Source: Oscarella lobularis (taxonomy: Eukaryota > Porifera > Homoscleromorpha > Homosclerophorida > Oscarellidae). Taken from it: 64,000 bases of DNA. Made by a program: the position numbers and the translations under genes. The notes beneath the pieces were generated by a model that made no database searches, was not told the origin of the DNA, and saw nothing but the letters and a program-made list of their open reading frames with translations. Where the stretch lies: contig NC_089192.1 of the NCBI RefSeq assembly GCF_947507565.1, forward strand, positions 1,360,690 through 1,424,689. Direction: 5' to 3'. Position 1 is the first letter of the stretch. The number at the start of each line of letters is the position of its first letter. This document shows positions 1-12,972 of the stretch, piece by piece.

Positions 1-3000
1 ACCGAGAAGCAAATGAGAGCTTTATCATTTTCGTAAAAGCAAGTGATGCAGCGGCGAGATCGAGCACAGTTCAAGTCGAAATCAAAGTCACAGACGCCAA
101 CGACAACGATCCAGCGTTTTCGTCGGCTCACTACTTCTTCTCTGTATTGGAAACGGCTCCTTTGAGTTTCGTGGTGGGATCGGTATCTTGCACAGACAGA
201 GATACCCTTGCAAACGGAGAAGTATCACTTTCAATTGTTCCAGGAAACGCCAGCGATTTCTTCCGTCTTGTGACCGTTTCTCCTGGCAAGGGAAATCTGC
301 AAATAGCCAAACACCTAGACGCAGAAGCAGCTTCTCAGCACGTCATTGTTGTTCTGTGCGTTGACAGAGGAAGTCCTTCGAGAAGTAGCACTGCATCCGC
401 CGTGATTGACGTAGAAGGTAGAAACGAACACGCGCCCAAGTTCGAAAAGGATGCGTATCAAACGAGTATTTTGGAAAATACGACAGTGGGATCGAGTGTT
501 GCAGAAGTTCTCGCTACAGATGCAGACAGCGACTCTAAAGTTTCCTACTCTGTCACCGACGGTAACGAAGAAGATAAATTCGTTATTGATCCCGGGTCAG
601 GAATAATAAAATTGAAAGAAACTGTCGACAGAGAAACGCAAGGTCTGTATATTCTGACCGTCGCTGCTTCCGACAATGCCATCAACAATGTGAAAACTGC
701 CGAAATTTTGTTCAACATCTCCGTCTTGGATGTCAATGATAATCCTCCTGTTTTCGGAGCCAGTCTCTACACGGACGTTGTATCCGAGGCGGAAGGAATT
801 GGAGGAAGTGTCTCGTCCGTTAGCTGCTCAGATGTCGACTCCGGTTCTGGTGGAATTGTTCGTTACTCAATTCAAACGGAAAACTTGACCGTTCCTTTTA
901 GCATCAGTCCAACGTCAGGACTCATCCAAGTTTCCGGCAAGCTGAATTACGAAGAAACTGCATCGTACGTGTTTACAGCGGTGTGCACTGATTCTGGCGT
1001 ACCATCGCTCTCGTCTGAAGCTAAGATTTCTATCAGCGTTGCTCCTTTCAATGAACACGCTCCCGTCTTTACCAGTTCGGCTTTGTACGGCACTTCCGTT
1101 TCCGAAAACGCGACGGTTGGGACGACTTTGCTGACGGTTTTAGCATCTGATGCTGACGCCGGCCTTGAGGGTCAAGTCACGTATTCGCTAGTGTCCGGCA
1201 ACGAGGAGGGAAAATTTGCAATTGACAGCGCAGGTGGCGATCTCGTTCTCGTTGAACAATTGGATTTTGAAGCCACCAAATCGTACGCTTTGCGAGTAAA
1301 TGCTACTGACGGCGGTGTTCCTCCTTTTGTGCACACGACTGAAGCAACGGTGACAGTGACCGTTCTAGATTTCAACGACAATTCACCGTCGTGTGACAAA
1401 TCTTTATACACGACTACGATCTCAGAATCTCTAGTGCCTTCAAGTGCTATTTTGACACTGAACTGCACCGACTCCGATGCTGGAAAGAACGGCGACATCT
1501 CCTATTCTTTTGTCCAAGGTTCGACTCAATTTATTCTTACCTCGCATGGCACTGTGATTCTCGCAAAAGCCGTAACTCTGCTAAAAACGTGCCGCTGTTT
1601 CACGGAACATGCCCTAGCGAAAGATAGTGGAAACCCAAGTCTCTCGACCGTAGTAACAATCAAGATATGCGTTCGACCAGTAAACGATCACGCTCCTGTG
1701 TTTGACAGTAGCGACGGCTACAACTTCGTTGTCCCAGAAGGCTCCGCTAACGGTAGAATTATTGGAGTCGTCAATGCCACGGATAAGGACATCTGCGACG
1801 AAACTGTCGTCACATACGCGTTTATCGATGATGTTCCTTTCGCCGTCGACAGTGCGTCCGGTTCGATTGTGTTGACGGGAAGTCTGGACCGAGAAACGAT
1901 TTCCTCGTATAACTTCTGGGTGCGTGCTTCTGATGGAGCTGATTCGAATGGAAAGACGGCAATCACTAGCGTTCGAGTTGTCGTCAGCGACGTCAATGAC
2001 AATTCTCCCGTTTTCTTGCCTTTGGACACCTTGACTACTACCGTCAGCGAAATTGCTTCGCTAAACACGACCTTCTTTCAACTAACTTGCACTGATGCTG
2101 ACATCGGCGATAACGGACGAGTGATCTTTTCCATTGCCTCTGGTGACGAATCAAATATCTTTTCTCTGGGACCAACAGATGGCTGGCTGCGAGTTATGAA
2201 GCCGTTGGATTACGAAAACATGACCCGTTTTAATTTGAAAGTGGCCTGTGCCGACCAAGGCTCTCCCGCTAGATCTTCCACCGCTTCGGTCGAAATTGTC
2301 GTCGAAGGTCGCAACGAATTTCCTCCCGTCTTTGCAAAGCCTGCACACACGGGCATCGAGATTTCTGAAAACGCTCCTGTTGGCACGTCGTTTCTCCAAG
2401 TGACAGCCACAGACAGAGACAGAGGACTTGAAGGAAAAGTGAAGTACTACCTCGCTCCAACTGATGTGAATTACGCGAGAAATTCCAAATTCTTTGGCGT
2501 CGATCAAGACTCCGGAGTGCTACGAACAGTGCACAGTGTCGATTTCGAAGTGTCTCTAAAAGTCACCGCTTTTTTCCTGATTATTCAAGCTGTTGATCAA
2601 GGTGTCGATCCGAAAACGGGGGAGACTGTGGTTGTCCTGAACGTTGATGATGAAAATGACAATGCACCATACTTCGTACCGTCTCTCAGTGCGGCAACGG
2701 TAAAAGAAGATGCTCCAATCAGAACTTCCGTGCTTCAATTGAGTTGCAACGACGAAGACTACCCTGGAACGCCAAACGTTAGGAGAACGATAACGATTGC
2801 AAGCGGAAACGTGAACGACGCCTTCTCCATTTCTAGCACTGACATCACGGGCTTTGCTACGATTTCCGTTCAAAATCCATTAGATTTGGAGCAGATCGAT
2901 TTGTACGCTTTGGAAGTCAACTGTACCGATTCCGGCGTTCCGCCTCTGCACGGAATTGGAACCGTACGAATCTCCGTGTTGTCGGCAAACGAATTTGCTC

Positions 3001-6000
3001 CCGTTTTTGAAAAGAGTTCCTATTCCGTGCCCGTTTACGAAAACGTCAGCGTGGGACAAATTCTAGTGACAGTGTCGGCTAGTGACGCCGATGCAGGCGA
3101 TGCCGGACGCGTTTTCTACACCATAACGGGAGGCGATGATACCGGCGTGTTTTCCGTCGACAGACGAAGCGGCAACGTCACACTTGCCGCCTTATTGGAC
3201 TACGAAACGCGAAGCAGTTATACGATTACAGTGACGGCAAGCGACGGCGTCAGAACAACCTGGACGCTTGTCAATATAACGGTCCTTGATGTGAACGACA
3301 ACGAGCCTATCGTTTTGCCTAGTTTCTACCATACTGTCACTAGAGAACCTGGCATTCTAGGAAACGTTCTTCTAGTTGTTACGGCAACCGATGCCGACTC
3401 TGGTGTCGACGGAACGATCGCCTTCTCGCTTGCTGAGAAAGGAAATGAAAACAAAACATTCACTATTGATTCAAATACTGGCGCCGTCAAGTTGCAGAAG
3501 AGTCTAGATTGCGAAAAACTTGGGCGTCACGAGCTCACCGCAATTGCGTCAGATCACGGAGGTGTATCCTTCAGCGGCACCGCGGATATCGTCGTCGATG
3601 TTTCTTGCCTCAACGAGCACTCTCCGAAATTTCCGAAAGCGTCCTACGCAGTGTCTGCAAACGAGAATACAACAATAGGAACTTCAATTCTTTCTCTCAC
3701 CGCAGCTGACGCTGATCACGGGCGTCAAGGAGAAATTGTTTACAGCATAACGAGTGGCAATAATGGAAATTTCTTTGTTATTGACAGAAGAACAGGTGTC
3801 ATTTCTCTTCTACGATCTCTCGATCGAGAAGAAACGTCGTTGTATTCTCTCGTTCTTACAGCGACGGATAGAGATCAATTCAGTCCTCGCGAAGGTACGA
3901 CTAATGTGAGCGTGATCGTTTTGGATGCCAACGACAATAGTCCCGTTTGTTCGAAAACATCGTACGCTGAAAGCATTTTGGAATCCGCAATTTCTCCGAG
4001 AGAAATTATTCAGCTAAGTTGTTCGGATCAAGATGAGGGACGTAATGGCCAACTTTCGTACGAAATAAGTTCTGGAAATGAAGAAGGCGCTTTCGAAGTT
4101 TCCTCTAGCGGCAGTGTGTCGGTCATTTCTTCGCTTGACTACGAAACGTCAGGGTCTGGCCCAGGAGTCGCAGAAAAAAGAAGTTCTTACGTCCTAACCA
4201 TTCGAATATCTGATGGCGGTGATCCACATTTGTCTACTGATGCGATCATTGCTATTTTAGTTATCGCCAAAAATGAACATACACCAATTTTCTCCGACCG
4301 TACGTACGTTGCCAATGTTAGCGAGTCTGCCTATGTTGGCTTATCTGTACTGACCGTGTCTGCAAATGACGACGATGCTGGCCCTCAAGGACAAGTCACG
4401 TACGAAATCGTTGGCGGAAACGACGGGGCGTTTTCGATAGACCGCAGCACTGGAGTCGTCTTCGTGTCGAGCCGGCTTGACAGAGAAACTACGGCGGAAT
4501 ATCTGTTGAGCATTCGATCAGCAGACAGTGCCGTATCACCGGAGCCCGTAAAGTCGGCTATTGCGAATGCGACGATTGTAATCACCGATGTTAATGACAA
4601 TTCGCCCGTTTTTGATCCCAATCTTTACATAACGACGTTGGAAGAAAATTCAGCGACGGGAAGTCGCGTTTCTACGCTATCGTGTACAGATAAAGACATT
4701 GGAAACAACGGCCAAACTGACTTTGCAATAGTCAGTGGAAACGTCGGCGGCGCCTTCCGTATTAGCAAAAATGGTACCGTTTTCGTCAATTCTGATCTAG
4801 ACTACGAAAAGGTCGCGGCGTACAATTTGCAAATCAATTGTTTCGACCGCGGCTCTGTCAGTCGAACCTCAGCAGCATCTCTAGCGATTGTTATTGCGCC
4901 TACTAACGATCATTCTCCCGTTTTTACGCAATCTGGAGTCTACAGTATCAACGTATCAGAAGCAGCCGCCGTAGGACTCGAAATTGTTCGCGTTTTGGCC
5001 GTCGATGACGACGCGGGATCTCAAGGCTTGGTCGTATACTCTATAGTCGACGGTAACAACGAAAACAAATTTGCGATTGATTCCGCGTCGGGGGCAATTC
5101 GTCTTCGCGCCTCCTTGGACTGGGAAACGACGTCGTCATACGTATTGACCGTTGAAGCTGCAGACGGCGGAACGGTGCCTTTCAGAAGATCTTCAATTGC
5201 TAATGTAACGATTTCGGTGATGGACGTCAACGACAACGCTCCCGTGTTTCTTCCAGCAACTTACGCTAAAGTTGTTCTAGAGAGTATTCCGGGAAATAGT
5301 CGCGTTCTTCGAGTCTTGGCAACGGACGCAGATCTCGGAGTCAACAGTCAACTAACGTATGCCTTTGAGAGCGGCAATGTTGGCGGAGTTTTCGATATTA
5401 CCGACGAGGGATTTGTTGTCGTCAAAGGAAATATTGACAGGGAGGCTACGGCGTTTTATTTACTTACCGTGACGGCTAGGGACGGAGGTATTCCGACGCG
5501 AAGTGCTTCGGCTACAGTCTCGATATCTGTTTCGGGCACCAACGAGCATCATCCGGTTTTCGTCAACGCGGACAGCTATGAGGCGACGATCGTCGAATCG
5601 CTGGCTATTGGCTCCGTTCTAATTGACGTGAATGCCACTGACTCAGATTCTTATCAGCACAGTCTCATTACCTACGAAATAGTTTCCGGAAACGACGATA
5701 ATCTGTTCTCTATTGACAGCAGGAGCGGCGTCATTGTTCTGAGCGGTTTACTTGACAGAGAGAGTCAAAGCGAGCATCGCTTGGTTGTGGAGGCGACTGA
5801 CTCTGGCCACGTTTTTGCTGGAAATGCCACATTTTCCGCTTTTGCGTCTGTGAACATTACTGTCTCGGACGTCAATGATAACAGTCCGATTTTCACTCCA
5901 CGTTCGTACGTCGGTCAAGTAAACGAAGGGGTCGCTGTTGGAACAGCCGTTGTCACTGTGACAGCAAGCGATGCCGACTTGAATGAAAACGGAAGAATTT

Positions 6001-9000
6001 CATTTAGTATCGTATCAGGAAACTCCAACTCGGCTTTCTCCGTTCTCGCAAATGGAACAATAATTGTACTTGCAAATACATTGGACTTCGAAACGAAGGA
6101 TTCGTACGTTCTTTCTGTTGAAGCTTACGATCATGGATCGCCGGCGTTGACCAGCTCCGCCAGCGTTGCGATAATAATTTTGTCTCGTAACATCGACGAA
6201 TGTGCGAGCTCGTCGTGCGAGAACAACGCGACGTGTCGAAAGATATCTCCATCGGCGTACGAATGCGATTGCGTGGTCGGTTTCACGGGATCGCGATGCG
6301 CCGACCTCATTGACTATTGCGTGTCGCAACCATGCGCGAACGGAGCTCGATGCGAGCCGCGCGTGGACTCGTATCAATGCTACTGCATACCCGGTTGGAC
6401 TGGAACAAATTGCGAGCTCAATGTCATGGAATGCGCGTCGAATCCGTGTCTCTACGGCGGCACGTGTGTTGACGGCGTGAACGGGTTTTCGTGCGCTTGC
6501 ATCGCCGGTCGAACAGGCCCCTTTTGTGACGTCAACGTCGACGAGTGCGCCTCGTCGCCATGTCAACACCACGGACTCTGTTTCGAGCTTGGAATCGACA
6601 GTTATTTCTGCGAGTGTCCGATTGCGTATACTGGACGGCACTGCGAGTCGAACGTGGACGAGTGCGCCTCGTCGCCGTGCGCGAACGGCGGGACTTGCGT
6701 CGATTTCGTCGGAGATTTTTTCTGTGATTGCTCATCAGGTTACACAGGACTTCAATGCGAGGTTGACGTCGACGAGTGCGCTTCGTCGCCCTGCGCGAAC
6801 GGCGGATCCTGCATCGACGGCGTTAACGGGTTTGCGTGTTCATGCGTCGAGGGTTATACAGGGCCCCAGTGTGGAGTTGACGTCGACGATTGCGCATCAA
6901 GACCGTGTACTAACAACGGAACTTGTCGCGATCTTGTCAACGATTTCCGATGTGATTGCGTCAACGGTCGGTTCGGGAAGAATTGCTCGTCGCCGACAAA
7001 CGAGTGTGCATCGTCGCCATGTCGAAACAACGCCACGTGTTGGGATGTTGTTAACGGTTACGAGTGCGCCTGTTCCGGCGGATACACGGGATTGCTGTGC
7101 GACGTTGAAATTGACGAGTGCACATCGTCGCCGTGTCAGAACGGCGGTACGTGTATCGACAAAATTGGCGCGTTCGCGTGCGATTGCCCAGGCGGTTTCA
7201 CCGACGTTTTCTGCGAGACGAACGTCGACGAGTGCGCGTCGGCGCCCTGTCAGAACAACGGGACGTGCAAGGATCTCGTCGACGGTTACGCGTGCGACTG
7301 CACAGTCGGCTACAGCGGCGAGGATTGCGATGCGGAGATCGACGTGTGCGAGTCGTCGCCTTGCCTCAACAACGGCACTTGCATTTGGACGGGCTCGGGG
7401 GAGTACGAGTGTCGCTGCACGAGCGAGTACAAGGGTTTACACTGTCGCAATCCGACGCAGCCCTGCGATGCAAATCCGTGTCTGAACGGCGGCTTGTGCG
7501 TTCCCGTGATGACCGACGGCGTTAATGGCTTCCGGTGCTATTGCCTCGAAGGTCGCTACTCGGGACGATTCTGCGAAAGGGACAACGACGAGTGCCGGGA
7601 TTCGGCCGAGCCGTGTCTCAACGGTGGAACGTGCCGAAACGAAGACGGTGGATATTCGTGCGAGTGTTCGTCCGGTTTCACCGGCGCCATGTGCGAATCG
7701 GCTTCTCCAACTCCTAGCAATGCAACTGCACCTCCAATAGCAATGTCAACTGGTCCTCCAACGGCAACTGCAGCTCCATCAACTGCTCGTCCTGGTCCAA
7801 CGACAGCTACACCTTTAACGACAACTACTTCTCCAACTCCTACCGATGCAACTACACCTCCAACGACTCTTCTTCCAACAACTTCTAGCGCTGCTATTAC
7901 ATCTCCTTCTTCTCTGTCTCTCAATTGTTCCCGAAGTCCGTGCGCAAACGGCGGCACGTGCGTGTCGTCGTCCGACGGCGACGTGTGCCACTGTCCCTTA
8001 TCGTATGGCGGAGACGTTTGCGATCAAAGTAATCAATAATTCGCACGTCGTCTTTCTTTTATAAATCTCGCTTTAGGTTTGTTTGCCGGCGTGCCATCAT
8101 TCGACGAAGCGTCGTACTTGGTTCTCTCGGTCAATATACGCTCTCGCGTCAACGACATTTTCCTCGAACTAAAGCCGACGGCGTCCGGAGGAGATGGCAC
8201 AATCTTTTTCGTCTCCCAGAACGCCGACGGCAGCGGCGACTACATGGCACTGTACATCAAAGCGGGCGTTCTAACTTTTAGCTATAACCTCGGCTTCAAC
8301 TCAATCGAAATCAAATCAAACACGTTGCTCGTAGCAGATACGTTCACAACAATAAGAATGAGGTAATGAGAAGTACGAAATTGCGTATCGTAATCTATAT
8401 ATCTATCGTCTCTTTCAGGCGTTCTGAAGCGAAGGGTTGGCTTTATATTGATGATGAGCTCGTTGGTTATGGATCAACGTTTCCTGACTTCACTCAACTA
8501 TCCGAGAACTCCATTCTCTATCTCGGTCGGCTTCCCGAGTCGTTGACGTCGGTTTCGCCGCTTCTTCCGGACGGAGGTTTCACCGGCTGCATTCGTCGTC
8601 TCAAAGTCGACAGCCGACTGATCGATTTGATATCCGCTGCGACGAGTGCTCGCAATGTGGGTCACTGCCAGATTGCGCTCTGCTCCGCCGTCGGAGCGAC
8701 GTACTGTCTTAACGGAGCCATGTGCCTGCCAAGCGGAAACGAACTGGGTGCGTTCTCGTGCAGTTGCGCCGTCGGGTATACAGGACAGCGATGCGAGTCT
8801 CCGTATGATCCTTGTTTGTCGGGAACGCGATGTCGCAACGGCGGCACGTGTACGACGCCGATCGACGGCAATCGATTCAACTGCGATTGCCCGTACGGAT
8901 TTTCCGGAACGGCTTGCGAGAAAGGTAGGATTAGAATGAGAAGTATACGGCGTAGTGTAATCCTTATTTTTCAGATGTTCGTCCTATAGTATCTGAGTCG

Positions 9001-10389
9001 TACAACGGCGATGGCTACACCAAGCGAACTGTTTCGACTCCCTTGTTTCGCACGTCGTTCACTCTATCATTCCAACTTCGTCCGTCCGTCGCCAATCAGA
9101 CGGGATTAATAGCGCTCATTTATCGGCCCCGCGACGGCGACTACTTCGCCGCTTTCGCCGATTCCGGATACGTCGAAGCGCACATGCACGTCGGATCGCG
9201 CGACATTGCCCGACCGCGCAGCGCGCGACCTGTTGACGGCACAACGCGCGTTTTCATTACGAAACTTGGCAAAGACTTGAGTCTCGCAATTGATGACCAA
9301 CCCGTCGTCACGGAAACGGCGACGGGATCACTATCGGAGCTCGACGTCGACGGCGATTTGTATCTCGGCGGCGTCAAGGCGTCGATGTACACCGATTTGC
9401 CGGTCGGGTTACTTCGCGTGATGAACGGATTTCACGGCTGTTTATATGACGTCACGCTGAACGGTGATTTGATCGGCGACGCGAGCGACGGCGTCAACGT
9501 CGACGAGTGCGATCAGGGCGCGTGCGATTCGTCGCCGTGCCGTAACGGGGCGACGTGCACGAATACGGTCGACGGTTCGTTCGAGTGCACGTGCGTGAGA
9601 GGATGGCGCGGGTACGCGTGCGACGTTAGGGTGGATTGCTTGATGGATTGGAATACGACGGCGCGGCAATGGGACGAAAAAACAAGATACGTTTGCGACG
9701 GAGGTTTGTTTTCTTTTCTGGAGTTGTATCATCAACGTCTTGAATGTTTCTGTTTTAGATTTAGATCGGAGGGATATTCGTTTTTATGGTGACGGCTACG
9801 CGGAAGTATCCGCACCGCGGTCGTCGAACAAGGAGACGACGATTCGATTCAATTTGACGACGACGAGCGATTCTGGTCTCCTTCTTTATCTTCCGTCTAC
9901 GGTGAGGCTTTTTATCTGTATGAGGACCGTTTGTTATTGTGGAGCTCTAGGCTGACGTCAAGGACTTCTTTTCCGTGGGAATTCTCAACGGTCAACTAGA
10001 ATTTACCTACGAGTTGGGCAGCGGAATAATTCGACATCAAAGCGAGGCTTTCGTTTCAGACGGACTCACTCATTATATTGTAATCGAAAGGCAAGGCTAC
10101 TCGTTTCTCCATCTATGTATGTTTATTTAATTTTTCCAGAGTTGGCGTTAATTCGAATGTGACGATCGACGGGCGACGATCGACGCTGGAAAAAGTTCCC
10201 CAGTTGACTCGGCTCAACAATCGCGGCAATATATTTGTCGGCGGATACACGAGCGTCACCTTGGGCGGACGTTACGGAAGCGGAGGTCTCGACGGTTGCA
10301 TCGGCGGCTTAGAAATCAGCGACAGTCCAATCCTTTTCGATTCAGGTCAACAGGTAAAGAGTGGAACAAACGCTGCCCCGTGCTACTAA
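1..10389 (+). CDS. Giant cadherin-EGF-laminin G protein, 5' partial
   Basis: Adhesion protein of the Fat-like cadherin group. The frame is open from base 3, so the start lies upstream. Exons: 1-8028, 8077-8362, 8419-8924, 8975-9703, 9759-9901, 9951-10090, 10140-10389; all junctions keep frame and introns are 48-56 bp. The last intron is GC-AG (10091-10139). Order: one partial plus 19 full cadherin repeats (to about 6185), 13 EGF domains (many starting DECASSPC), a Ser/Thr/Pro-rich linker (about 7700-7920), EGF, LamG, two EGF, LamG, EGF, LamG, stop. Calcium motifs (DxNDNxP, LDRE, DxDxGxNG) are visible. No transmembrane segment follows the last LamG, whose final Cys lies two codons before the stop, so the visible form looks secreted or peripheral. 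A good donor at 10354 leaves an alternative tail possible. Family assignment is sure; orthology is not. Confidence 0.93.
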
Positions 10390-10444
10390 TGTTAACTTTT
10401 AAATGCGAAACGAAACGTCGCCGCAGCTCTGTTCGCTTTTAGAA

Positions 10445-10525
10445 GTTTTTTTTTGATGTACTTTGTTTTGTGTGTCGCTTCTTGAAGTTTTTTTTGATGT
10501 GTACTTTGTTTTGTGTGTTTCTGGT
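10445..10525. repeat. Two-copy direct repeat in the cadherin 3' region
   Basis: Two adjacent copies of a roughly 40-bp T-rich unit (a long T run, then GATGT, ACTTTGTTTTGTGTGT) lie just after the cadherin stop. No coding content. Confidence 0.6.
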
Positions 10526-10593
10526 AGTTCGCAATAGATACCATAATAATTTGAGGTCCCTGTGGACCCGTCACAACAAAAACGAAGAAGGTA

Positions 10594-10599
10594 AATAAA
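10594..10599 (+). other. Probable poly(A) signal of the cadherin gene
   Basis: AATAAA lies 205 bases after the cadherin stop codon, with no gene in between. Confidence 0.5.
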
Positions 10600-11259
10600 A
10601 TAGTTGATTACTAGTATGGTAAAACCTTTGCTGCACTTTAGAAAAACTAGGTATTCGTCTTTTTACCTTGAGCGGTGCATGGCTGTCGTTATTTTGTTTC
10701 TCCGGATCGACGCTCCTGTCGCTAAGTGAACAACACTCTTTCTTATATTCAGCATCATCTCTGCTTTCAGGCTATTAAATTGACGGCTGGGTAAAAGAAG
10801 ACGTAAAATGTAACAGTATTTGTATAACGAGAGTGGGCGCCTGAGACGAGGGTCTTTGCACTTGCAACATGCAGCTGTTTGACTGTTTCGTGCATGTGCT
10901 TATGTGCTCTCTATTTCTCTAGCGTGCGTCACTATCTCCTACTGCGTACTGCGTGCTCTTGTGCTCTGTACAGTGCGGCTCGTTGCTTCTGCAGCTGACG
11001 CTGCACGTTAATCGCTATGAATGGCTTCGCATTGCAAAAGAACAGGAGTAGAGAATCAGGTAAACGCTGGAAGCTCTCTTCTCAGACTTGGAACTGCCCC
11101 GCTTCTCTCCCGAACGGTTCTTCGTCTCGGAGAAATCGATTCTAAACCACTTGTGCCTTCGTCCACTTTGAAATGGTGCCGAACTCGACTTCGCTGGCGG
11201 GGCCTCATTTGGGGAACCACGTCTTTTACGCAGTCCTCGTTGGAACACGAACCGGTCAA
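10600..11259. other. Gene-free spacer with dispersed repeat pieces
   Basis: No gene is recognised. Bases about 10870-11040 match about 22700-22830, and 11165-11240 match 22965-23060 and 27910-27990, so the spacer is built from dispersed repeats. Confidence 0.5.
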
Positions 11260-11578
11260 TTTCCAGGAGAATGACCCTCAGGGAAACTGCGAGAAAGCGT
11301 TCACGACGCGAAGCGACTTTCGAAAGCGCGAGAACGGTCACGCCGATCTAATGGGGCTAGCGTGCTGCAACGTCTAGCTCGCGACGAAGCCTTCGGAAGG
11401 TTTGCTTTCAGATGAGATCATGTCGTCGCTTGGGTACGTACGTATTTGTTGATTCATTTGGTGTGTTCTGCTAACAGAGCATAAACGAGAAAGCTGCAAG
11501 GTAACAAGAAAGAAAAAAGGCTGTTGATCAACTAAGGAAAAGAGCAACTAAGAGAAAGAACAACATGCCTGCAGGCAC
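11260..11578. repeat. Duplicated module, copy 1 of 4
   Basis: This roughly 320-bp module (AATTTCC, then GCGTTCACGACGCGAAG, later GTGTTCTGCTAACAGAGC) recurs near 30360-30672, 42560-42800 and 52690-52925. Here and at 30.4 kb it borders the 3' end of an SRCR gene; in the other two it precedes the disordered-protein pseudogene. Confidence 0.75.
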
Positions 11579-12972
11579 ACTGTTTGGTTCAGTCGGAGCA
11601 GATCACTCCAGCGTCTTCACCGTGGGAACAGTTGTGTTTACCCCACCCTAGGGAGCTGCATTGAGCGAGGCTGTCTTCGGAGCCTGAACAGTTAACGTCA
11701 TCCATCCAAATTCTTCCCGATCCTCGACCAAATGCAGCTCCGTGTGGCGCTTGCAGTGCCTTTTCATATCCCAAGGATCGACAAACAACGTGAGCATCAC
11801 TGATACCCCAACCGTCATCACACACAGTTCCCCATTGTCCATCGTGAAAAATTTCTACGCGACCTTCGTAAAGACCTGAGCCTCCTTTTAGTCGGATATG
11901 ATGTTCTCCGCAATCTACAACAGCCACCGTATTGTTGCACGTCTTTCGTTCCCAAGCATGAAAACTGCATGACAGGAGACTTGACTCGGAACCATTGCAT
12001 GTCCAGTGCCCATCCACACATGGTTAGACAAATTTCCACTCAAAGAAACGTTATTTGATACAAATGTTCTGCTAGGAAAACCTAATTCTCTGCATACCAC
12101 CAAAGCGTCAAAATAATTCCAATTGTTATCACAAACTGTCCCCCATCTGCCTCCGTGATAAACTTCGACGACTCCCGCATTTGCAGAGATTCCTGCAAGT
12201 CTAATTCTGCAACTGCATTCGATGCCTGCATCTCGTGAATGATCGCAACCTTTAACTTCCCATCCAGTAAATTCGCAACTGTCCAAACGCAGCTCATGAC
12301 CATTGCAAGCTACATTATTCATCCATATGGGTTCAGATCCACGACCATAGTAAGCATTAGTTCTAGCAGCTATCACGGTAGGAAATCCCAATTCTCTGCA
12401 AGTAACGTTTGCATCAGTCCAACCCCAGTTGTTATGACATACAGTGCCCCAGGTGCCATTGTGATGAACTTCGACGCCCTTCATTGGGACTGGAAGCGCC
12501 TACCAGTCTAACTGTCAAACATTCTACGCCGGCGTCGTTTTGGTGAGTGCACTTGCTTTGACTGTAACCATTCACACCGCAATGAGTAATACTGGACTCA
12601 AAACCTTGACAGTCTACGTGAGTCATTGCTATCGGCCTTGTGCCTTGCCCGAAATTAGCAATACTTACGGCCGCAGAAAATCCTAGTTCTTTGCAAACGA
12701 CATTTGCGTCTTCCCAGCCCCAGCCGTGGTTGCACACCGTTCCCCACCTTCCACTTTCATATACTTCCACGCGACCTTTGTTAGTTAGAAACCAGACTGT
12801 CCATGCACAAGCCTAACAGTTGTACATGTCACTCCTGCCTCTCCCGAATGGCAATTGGTTATTCCCCATCCGCGAAAGTCACAGTGAGTAAGGTTTGATT
12901 CATCTCCTTTACATGCTACATCACTCAGCCACACAGGTCCGGAACTTGGAGTCGTGACGTAGCTACTAGTCT
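11579..12972 (-). pseudogene. SRCR receptor pseudogene, copy of the 3' end
   Basis: Reads on the minus strand as part of SRCR domain 13 and domains 14-17 of the intact gene at 30673-36300, to which it aligns almost base for base. The reading frame is broken several times: a 4-base and a further insertion near 12780-12800, a 2-base loss near 12480 and a 1-base loss near 12015. It keeps the same 3' flank as the parent, so it arose by segmental duplication, not retroposition. Homology stops abruptly near 12970 inside domain 13, where another repeat begins. It has no start, signal or membrane segment and cannot make the receptor. Confidence 0.9.

Noticed and set aside
6526-7485. A 319-codon open frame in another phase over the EGF region
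   Set aside because: It is an out-of-frame shadow of the EGF repeats, Arg/Ala/Ser/Thr-rich without motifs.
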